Assembly: GCA_021287065.1 (NCBI GenBank)
Contig: JAJTBE010000038.1
Location: 1 to 48,601, forward strand
DNA: 48,601 nt
Source: Bacillota bacterium
GTDB taxonomy: Bacteria > Vulcanimicrobiota > JAJTBE01
Direction of reading: 5' to 3'
In this document: piece after piece, positions 42,995 to 48,601 of the stretch
Numbering within the stretch: the first letter of the stretch is position 1
Layout: every line of letters starts with the position of its first letter
Made by a program: the position numbers and the translations under genes
Notes under the pieces: model-generated
Seen by the model: the letters and a program-made list of their open reading frames with translations, nothing else
The model's database searches: none
What the model was told of the DNA's origin: nothing

Positions 42995-43828
42995 ATGAAA
43001 ACCCATACAAAAATAAATGCGGGTATCAAAGCGGCGGTTCTGGCAGTTCTGGCTTTTCTTTTTACCGCTCAGGCTGTGTTTGCGGCAGATCTGCCTGTTT
43101 ACAAGGATTCGCCGAGAGATATAGTTATACAGATGTTTACTGCCGGCGGTTATGCTCCTGAGATAGTGGAGAAAACGAGAGTGCCCGATTTCACACTTTA
43201 CGGCGACGGCAGAGTGATATATTCGAGATCCACGGATCCCACAAATTATAAACTCTATGAAGCAAAGCTTACACCTGAGAGAATGAACGCCCTTATCAAC
43301 CTCTTCGAGCAGGAAGGCTTCTTCGATATGAACGACAACTATCTTAATGTTAATGTCAAGGATCTTCCCAGTGCTTATGTTACATTAAACCTCAGGGAAA
43401 AGAACAGAACCATTAAGATTTACGGCCTTATCATTGCCACCCAGCAGAGACTTATCCCCCGCGGTCTTATCAATATCACCCGCAGGCTTGGTGAATTTAC
43501 CGCCGACGGCGAAAAGGAATTTGAACCGGAAAAGATTTCCATATTTGTTCAGGAGCTCCCTAAAGACCAGTACTCGAAGGAAATGAAAAAAGTTAAATGG
43601 AAAGTCAAAGGCGTTGAGCTTGCAAAACTGGCTCCCGAAGGCGCTTCACTTCTGGCGAGATATAAAGAGACTGTGCTTTCAGGGGACGAAAGAAAGCATG
43701 CTCTTGATCTTCTCAGGGGAAAGACTCTGTTTGACAACCAGGTGGGATTCCATCAGACTGTTTTTGAAAATGCCAGAAGATATTTCAAAGTGGCATACAG
43801 ACCTCATCTTCCTTATGAACAGCAGTAA
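42995..43828 (+). CDS. Secreted cysteine-free protein (DUF6438-like N-terminal part)
   Basis: This 277-residue protein has a signal peptide ending AQAVFA|AD. The segment PDFTLYGDGRVIYS, followed by LTPERMNALINLFEQEGFFDM and AYVTLNLREKNRTIKIYG, resembles the compact DUF6438-type domain of secreted proteins; this is a pattern match, not a search result. There are no cysteines. GAGGAGG lies 7 nt before the ATG. The previous gene ends 14 bp upstream and the SPASM maturase begins 6 bp downstream, so the three are almost certainly co-transcribed. It may be a substrate of that enzyme, by inference. Confidence 0.72.
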   Translation: MKTHTKINAGIKAAVLAVLAFLFTAQAVFAADLPVYKDSPRDIVIQMFTAGGYAPEIVEKTRVPDFTLYGDGRVIYSRSTDPTNYKLYEAKLTPERMNALINLFEQEGFFDMNDNYLNVNVKDLPSAYVTLNLREKNRTIKIYGLIIATQQRLIPRGLINITRRLGEFTADGEKEFEPEKISIFVQELPKDQYSKEMKKVKWKVKGVELAKLAPEGASLLARYKETVLSGDERKHALDLLRGKTLFDNQVGFHQTVFENARRYFKVAYRPHLPYEQQ

Positions 43829-43834
43829 AAAATT

Positions 43835-44977
43835 ATGCCGATACATTTGACCCTTCACCTTACATCAGGCTGCAATATGAATTGCGACTACTGTTATTCG
43901 CCGCCCGGGGAAAGAACGGATATGACGGTGGAAACAGCGCAGCGCACTGTTGATTTTGGTATGAGAATTAACGAACCCGGCTCTAATGTCGGGTTGGTTT
44001 TCTTCGGGGGGGAGCCTCTTCTGAAGAAAGATATTATCAAATCAACCATAAGCTATTGTAAAAAGCAGGAAAAGGAGAGAGGCTATCGTTTTCATTACAA
44101 AATGACCACCAACGGCCTCCTTCTGGATAAGGATTTTATCAGATATGCATCTGCGGAGAGTATTGATATAGCTCTGAGCATTGACGGCGTTCAGGAGGTT
44201 CATGACGCTCACCGGAAGACAAAAAAAGGCGCCGGGACCTTCAAAGTGCTGGACAGAATAATCGATCCCCTTCTGAAAGCTCTGCCCTACACTACTGCGA
44301 TGATGACTCTTGCTCCCGATATGATTCCTCATTTTGCCCGCTCTGCTGAGTATCTGTTTGAAAGGGGATTCCGTTATGTCAATGTGGCTCCCGATTATTC
44401 CGCACAGTGGACCGAAGGGGATTTTGAAGAGATTATAAGGCAGTATGAGATTCTTGCGGATTTATACGAAAAATGGACTCTGGAAGAAAGAAAATTCTAC
44501 TTTGCTCCGTTTGAAATAAAGATTGCGAGCCACATTCAGGGGGCGGAAATCCTGTGCGACAGGTGCCATCTTGGAATGAAGCAGTTGTCCATAGCCCCCG
44601 ACGGAGGAATATATCCCTGTATTCAGTTTGTGGGAGACGGTAAAAACAAAACCAGATATCTGATAGGGGATGTTATTAATGGCATTGACGAAGACCGGAG
44701 AATGAGGCTCTACATCAAATCAAAAAAAGAAAATACCGTTTGTGCCGGCTGCGCCCTTGCAAAAAGATGCAACCACAAATGCAGCTGTCTTAATTTACAA
44801 ACCACAGGTTCAATGTCCGATGTGTCTCCCTATGTGTGCCGGATGGAGCAGCTTCTCACCCCCATATCCGACCGCCTGGGTGAAAAGCTCTACAAAGCCG
44901 GAGCGCCTATGTTCATACAAAAACATTACAACCCGGATTATCCCATTATCTCTGTGCTTGAAGATATGATGGTTTAA
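43835..44977 (+). CDS. Radical SAM/SPASM domain maturase
   Basis: This 380-residue enzyme has the radical SAM cluster motif CNMNCDYC (C13, C17, C20), FFGGEPLL and the core barrel. A SPASM domain follows: CHLGMKQLSIAPDGGIYPC, then CX2CX5CX3C (CAGCALAKRCNHKC) with a final cysteine about 18 residues on. This is the architecture of anaerobic sulfatase-maturating enzymes and RiPP peptide maturases, which modify a peptide or protein using auxiliary 4Fe-4S clusters. No sulfatase or short precursor peptide is nearby; the upstream secreted proteins are the closest candidates. The ATG has a weak ribosome binding site, so coupling to the upstream gene is likely. Confidence 0.92.
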   Translation: MPIHLTLHLTSGCNMNCDYCYSPPGERTDMTVETAQRTVDFGMRINEPGSNVGLVFFGGEPLLKKDIIKSTISYCKKQEKERGYRFHYKMTTNGLLLDKDFIRYASAESIDIALSIDGVQEVHDAHRKTKKGAGTFKVLDRIIDPLLKALPYTTAMMTLAPDMIPHFARSAEYLFERGFRYVNVAPDYSAQWTEGDFEEIIRQYEILADLYEKWTLEERKFYFAPFEIKIASHIQGAEILCDRCHLGMKQLSIAPDGGIYPCIQFVGDGKNKTRYLIGDVINGIDEDRRMRLYIKSKKENTVCAGCALAKRCNHKCSCLNLQTTGSMSDVSPYVCRMEQLLTPISDRLGEKLYKAGAPMFIQKHYNPDYPIISVLEDMMV

Positions 44978-45031
44978 ACGGAAAAAAACTGATAAAATAA
45001 TATTATAAATATGTAAGGCAGGGTGAAAATT

Positions 45032-46552
45032 ATGATTACCTGTCCGGGATGCGGTTCCGTTAATGATGAGACAAAATCAATATATTGCGAAAACTGCGGT
45101 TTACAGATAACCGGTAGTCCTCCGGCTCAGAAATCTTCAGCATTTCTGCTGCAAAACCGGTATGAAGTCCTCAATATTATCAAATCAGGTGCAATGGGTG
45201 CTGTTTATAAAGCTCTTGATACAAGGCTCAATTCGGTGGTTGCAGTCAAAAAGATGTTCAACAAGGGATCTGATCCTGCTGAAATTCTCAAAATGGAAGA
45301 GATGTTCAGGCGGGAGGCGGAGATCCTTGTATCGCTGGATTACCCAGGCTTGCCCAGAGTTATAGATTATTTTATCGATTCCGACGAAAACGGCGTGAAT
45401 TCCAATTTTCTTGTTATGACATTTATAGACGGTTATGATCTGGAAACATATCTGGTGAAGAATCCCGCACCTCTTCCGTATAAAAAAGCGATGGGAATCT
45501 TCAACGGTATTCTGGACATACTGGATTATCTGCACAGCCTGAATCCTCCGGTGGTTTATAGGGATTTAAAGCCTTCAAATGTGATGATTCGCGACGGAAA
45601 AGTATGCCTTGTGGATTTTGGCATAGCAAAAGCAATCGAACCCGGCAGAAAAGGCACCATGATGGGAACGGCAGGTTATGCATCACCGGACCAGATCAAG
45701 GGATTTGATACTCCCGCCAACGATGTTTATTCTCTGGGCGTTCTGATGCATTATCTTTTCACTGGGAAAAATCCGGAAGATGAAAACAGGCCCATGTTCA
45801 TATTCGAACCCGTAAGGGATTTGAACAGAAAAGTTCCTGAACATATCAGTTCGCTGGTGGAATCAATGGTGAACATAGTAAGCTCCCAGAGGCCTCAGAG
45901 CGCGGAGGCGGTTATTGAAATACTGAAAAACGAAATGTATTTCTATGATGATGAAGATACGCCGGAAGAAGATGATTCCGCTCTCCCCAGCCTATCAATA
46001 AGTTTTAAGGTTCTGGATAACAACCTGCTTGTTGCTGCCGAAAAAGGCGATTACGAAACCGTCAAGGAATGCGTCAGAAAGGGAGCTGATGTAAATACAC
46101 AGACAGCATCCGGCGCCACTCCGCTGTTTATCGCTGCTAAGAAAGGATACCGGAATATTGTTTCTTACCTGCTTTTAATGCATGCAAATTTTAAGATTGC
46201 TGATTCCAAAGGGCTTACCCCTCTACATATAGCTGCAAACAACGGCCATAAAGAGATAGCTCACATTCTGGCAGAGTCCGGTGCTGATATTAACTGGAAA
46301 TCCCAGGATGGAAACACTCCCCTCGATCTTGCCGTTATGAGGGGAAGATGGGATATTTTCAGGGCTATGAAGAATATTGGCGAATATGCGCCTGCCCCCC
46401 AAAAAAATACAGATACTGATTCAAATGCAGAGCTGGAAAAAAAAGTGAAAAGCATGGTTCTTCTGGTTATGGGCGTGATCGCCCTGATTGCATCAGGCTC
46501 TATTATTAGCTCAATGGCAGACTACGGCATCCTGAAGGAAGAGAAACCCTGA
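45032..46552 (+). CDS. Ser/Thr protein kinase with zinc ribbon and ankyrin repeats
   Basis: This 506-residue protein has a zinc ribbon (Cys 4, 7, 19, 22) and a kinase domain (about 45-300) with the loop SGAMGAVYKA, VAVKKMF, a YRDLKPSN catalytic loop (Tyr where His is usual, Asp and Asn kept) and VDFG. Three to four ankyrin units follow (about 330-445: TPLFIAAKKG, TPLHIAANNG, TPLDLAVMRG), then one membrane helix near the end (VLLVMGVIALIASGSII). The ATG at 45032 has AGGGTG 6 nt upstream; a GTG at 45023 is less likely. The frame stops at TGA 12 residues after the helix and then stays open for 169 codons. Confidence 0.92.
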   Translation: MITCPGCGSVNDETKSIYCENCGLQITGSPPAQKSSAFLLQNRYEVLNIIKSGAMGAVYKALDTRLNSVVAVKKMFNKGSDPAEILKMEEMFRREAEILVSLDYPGLPRVIDYFIDSDENGVNSNFLVMTFIDGYDLETYLVKNPAPLPYKKAMGIFNGILDILDYLHSLNPPVVYRDLKPSNVMIRDGKVCLVDFGIAKAIEPGRKGTMMGTAGYASPDQIKGFDTPANDVYSLGVLMHYLFTGKNPEDENRPMFIFEPVRDLNRKVPEHISSLVESMVNIVSSQRPQSAEAVIEILKNEMYFYDDEDTPEEDDSALPSLSISFKVLDNNLLVAAEKGDYETVKECVRKGADVNTQTASGATPLFIAAKKGYRNIVSYLLLMHANFKIADSKGLTPLHIAANNGHKEIAHILAESGADINWKSQDGNTPLDLAVMRGRWDIFRAMKNIGEYAPAPQKNTDTDSNAELEKKVKSMVLLVMGVIALIASGSIISSMADYGILKEEKP

Positions 46553-46585
46553 AACACCAAGCCATACCAAAGTGACAGCAGTCTG

Positions 46586-47059
46586 TTGTCCGAAGCTTCC
46601 GGCAACGGTGAATCAACAGAATCAATCGAATTCAAAAAGGCTGTTAAAGACAGGGATACACGGGCCATCATCAAACTTGCGGGGGGCGGAGCCAATGGTG
46701 TTAATATAAGCGCCGCTATCATGCACTTTCTTGTTTATATAACAAAAGGCGATGTTAGCAGTATTTATTCGGACAAATTGATCTGTAATGATTACATTCC
46801 AACTTTCTCTTCGGACAATGACCTGTTTATGCTTGCCAAAGATTTAAATGCAGGCAGAGCATATATCAACAATATCGTAAATCTCCAAATAACTTTTAAA
46901 GAACAACAGGGCAACAATCTGGTTTTCAGAGTCAAATTCAATTTAGGCGGAAGCGTATCCGATGATAGCCCGATAAAGACGGATCAAGACTATGAATTTG
47001 ATTTTTATATGTTAATGGAAAACGGAAACTGGAAAATCGCCGGGATAAGGAAGGGTTGA
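46586..47059 (+). CDS. NTF2-like domain, in-frame continuation of the kinase after TGA
   Basis: The open frame actually begins at 46553, right after the kinase TGA, and is in the same frame as the kinase. From 46586 a TTG could start a 157-residue protein, but there is no ribosome binding site and no ATG at the front. A short helical stretch leads into an alpha+beta domain (IMHFLVYITKGDVSSIYS to NGNWKIAGIRKG) that looks like an NTF2/SnoaL-type fold. Following a membrane helix, it would lie outside the cell as the receptor domain of the kinase. It is best read as the C-terminal part of a kinase gene split by a nonsense codon, read through, or separately translated. Confidence 0.6.
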   Translation: MSEASGNGESTESIEFKKAVKDRDTRAIIKLAGGGANGVNISAAIMHFLVYITKGDVSSIYSDKLICNDYIPTFSSDNDLFMLAKDLNAGRAYINNIVNLQITFKEQQGNNLVFRVKFNLGGSVSDDSPIKTDQDYEFDFYMLMENGNWKIAGIRKG

Positions 47060-47085
47060 GAAGATCAGTGACTAATTATTGAGTC

Positions 47086-48381
47086 TTAAATTGGAATAGT
47101 TATTCCAATTTTCTGGATTATTGGAGTATATATATCAATTTCCTGAATAGGTGTTTTAATTGTTAAAACCAGAGAATAGCGGGTTTTGGTATTGGCTTTG
47201 CCAAGATAATCTCTTTCCTTCCACCAGCCGGTAACGGGAAAAACTGCAAGATAACAACATTCAGCAAGTTGGGCAGCAGTACATTTCCATATATCAGAAT
47301 GTAATGAGCCTTTATTTTGATTTTTTATTCCTAATGTCCAGAATTCAGAAGTAGTTGATTTACTATCTATTACTTCACCTTCTTCTCTTTGTGCTTTGCT
47401 GACCTTTTTTAGGAATTCATCTTTTGATTCAAAAGGCGTCTTAATATCGAAGCGTAACTGATGTGAAGGGTAACGATATCGGTTATTCCAGCCAATTTCG
47501 CCGGGACCCGGTTCAATAAAATAAGAAAGTGTAACTTTCATTTCCACATCTAAATTCTGGAGGCCATATAATATTTCTTTTGGCCAGGGAAGCTCATAAA
47601 GATGAAGATCCTTCGTCTTTGTGGCAGAACCTTTTTTTTCAAAAGGCTGAATTTCCGCTTGTGATATTAAGGTAAGAGAATTATTGGAGCTGTATAAAGC
47701 ATCTTTAAGAACAGGGACTCCATAGCCGCATGTACGTAATAACTTTCCAAATTCAGTCTTATTTTCTTTGTTTACAAACTGATTCTTAAGGTTATCAGGC
47801 CATCGGGCTGAATTTACCATCAGAGCGCGTATTGTTTCAGGCCAATATTCCGGGTGCTCTATTTGTATCTGAGCTGCAAAATGTGAAGCCAACGCAGAAG
47901 AAGAACTTGTCATTCCAAAAGGCCAAAACAAGGTTTTTTCAGGTTTAAAATAAGTGCTGACCAGAGAAAGATCATCACATTCTTCAGGCCTTTTATCTTC
48001 TGAAATGGCAAGATTTCCTCCTTCCATTACAATATCAGGTTTTATTGGCCATTTCTTATCCCAGGATCTTGAAGTGGTTGAAAAAGGAGACAATTCACCC
48101 ACACCGGCAACAGGTTTGTAGTTTTTATATGTTTGATCCGTTATTTGTGTAAGCTGAGTATATGAACCAACAGTCAGAGCATTCCAGGATTGTCCGGGAT
48201 CCTGCACTGAGCTTTCAATAAGATTTTCAGGATATGATATATTACTTTCAATATCTGTGTTACCTGCAGCAACAACGATAAGCTTGGGTGTTTCATCATC
48301 AATACCGGCAATTATCCTATCCAGCGCACCAGACCATGATGTCGGTCTTCCCATTTCTGAATTATCTGCAGTAACTGCCAT
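47086..48381 (-). pseudogene. Subtilase (S8 peptidase), N-terminally truncated, IetS-like
   Basis: This 431-residue remainder of an S8 subtilisin-like peptidase has the oxyanion VVAAGN near the start and the serine region GMTSSSSALASHF, but the catalytic Asp and His blocks are missing. The C-terminal part (LPWPKEILYGLQNLDVEMKV, then a GPGEIGW segment) resembles the large subtilases paired with an AAA ATPase in the IetAS defence system, as I recall that family. The frame starts 5 bp from the end of an IS66-type element and meets an in-frame TAG inside it, so the gene was probably cut by the insertion. No paired ATPase lies on this side. Confidence 0.8.
47088..47111. terminator. Perfect hairpin between convergent genes
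   Basis: AAATTGGAATA (47088-47098) and TATTCCAATTT (47101-47111) form an 11-bp perfect stem with a 2-nt centre, next to a short T-run on the plus strand. It overlaps the subtilase stop. It probably ends transcription from the kinase side, though the stem is AT-rich. Confidence 0.55.
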
Positions 48382-48386
48382 ACAGT

Positions 48387-48601
48387 GTAACTATTCACCC
48401 CTACCCAAACTGCGGTATGTATGGTTTGCCTTGGAATGCTTGATTTATTGACTCAAGGATATTTTTGCCGTTTTTTCTTACTGTGGAAATATAGCTTCTA
48501 ATGCGGGCAAACCAAAAAGCGCCTTTGTCACTACGGAATGAGCCGGAGATTTTTTGTTTTACTTTCATCATTCTGATGTCCCGTTCGCTCTGGTTGTTGT
48601 C
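48387..48601 (-). mobile_element. IS66-family insertion sequence, 3' end (runs off window)
   Basis: The terminal sequence GTAACTATTCACCCCTACCC begins at 48387 with the GTAA typical of IS66-type ends. It is followed inward by the C-terminus of a TnpC-like transposase. The element continues beyond the window. The adjoining subtilase is truncated exactly here. Confidence 0.75.
48401..48601 (-). CDS. IS66-family transposase (TnpC), C-terminal part
   Basis: Sixty-six codons plus the stop are visible. They begin [20 protein letters not shown] and continue with [20 protein letters not shown] and [15 protein letters not shown]. This is the highly conserved C-terminal block of IS66-family DDE transposases, including the (D/N)NxxER motif that holds the last acidic catalytic residue. 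The frame is open to the window edge, so the gene is truncated only by the window. It ends 14 bp inside the element's terminus. Confidence 0.9.
   Translation of the reverse strand, partial: DNNQSERDIRMMKVKQKISGSFRSDKGAFWFARIRSYISTVRKNGKNILESINQAFQGKPYIPQFG

Overview
The window looks like chromosomal DNA from an anaerobic or microaerophilic bacterium of a little-studied lineage. Pointers are many secreted repeat or beta-rich proteins, Ser/Thr kinases with an N-terminal zinc ribbon, two radical-SAM enzymes, a polyferredoxin-like protein, a molybdenum hydroxylase and microcompartment vertex proteins. Candidate phyla such as Riflebacteria or Wallbacteria come to mind, but this is a guess from gene content, not a placement. 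No rRNA, tRNA or CRISPR array was recognised.

Layout. 0.3-5.5 kb: a TROVE/Ro60-type RNA-binding protein (+), then an esterase, an unknown protein and a GAF/HD-GYP phosphodiesterase (-). 6.2-9.9 kb: a three-gene molybdenum hydroxylase operon (FAD, 2Fe-2S and Mo subunits). 9.9-11.2 kb: gene-free repeats. 11.2-16.7 kb: a tight minus-strand run of SMC, an LpxB-like glycosyltransferase and an ABC-2 permease. 17.0-17.9 kb: three consecutive EutN/CcmL microcompartment vertex proteins with no hexameric shell gene or cargo beside them. 17.9-24.0 kb: a sugar-type oxidoreductase, ComEC with a degenerate C-terminal domain, a CheY-like receiver and an AMIN/amidase_3 cell-wall hydrolase (-). 24.2-29.0 kb: a secreted helical-repeat protein, a zinc-ribbon/kinase/TPR protein, and a multi-cluster 4Fe-4S protein whose promoter carries three copies of a 19-bp operator-like site, with a fourth inside the gene. 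29.7-35.3 kb: a BMP-family lipoprotein, a secreted coiled-coil protein, a B12-binding radical SAM enzyme and a membrane protein with a PilP/GspC-like domain. 36.3-39.9 kb: a transglutaminase (TgpA-like) and DUF58 pair without its usual MoxR partner. 41.1-47.1 kb: two secreted proteins, a SPASM radical SAM maturase and a second zinc-ribbon kinase with ankyrin repeats. The kinase frame is interrupted by one TGA before an NTF2-like domain. 47.1-48.6 kb: a subtilase cut off by the end of an IS66-family element that leaves the window.

The strongest non-coding signal is a dispersed, modular intergenic element of about 250-300 bp. It has imperfect terminal inverted repeats (consensus CAATGCCNNTGAATTA), two internal T-rich hairpins and Shine-Dalgarno-like motifs. 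About a dozen full or partial copies occur in both orientations, including a tandem array with a period near 202 bp and an inverted pair around a 421-bp unique segment. It is mixed with a second GC-rich repeat family and smaller repeats that together fill nearly all long intergenic gaps.

The best candidates for an undescribed system are the isolated trio of BMC vertex proteins, the secreted-protein/SPASM/kinase locus at 41-47 kb, and the repeat family. Functions are inferred from recognisable motifs only; no database search was run.
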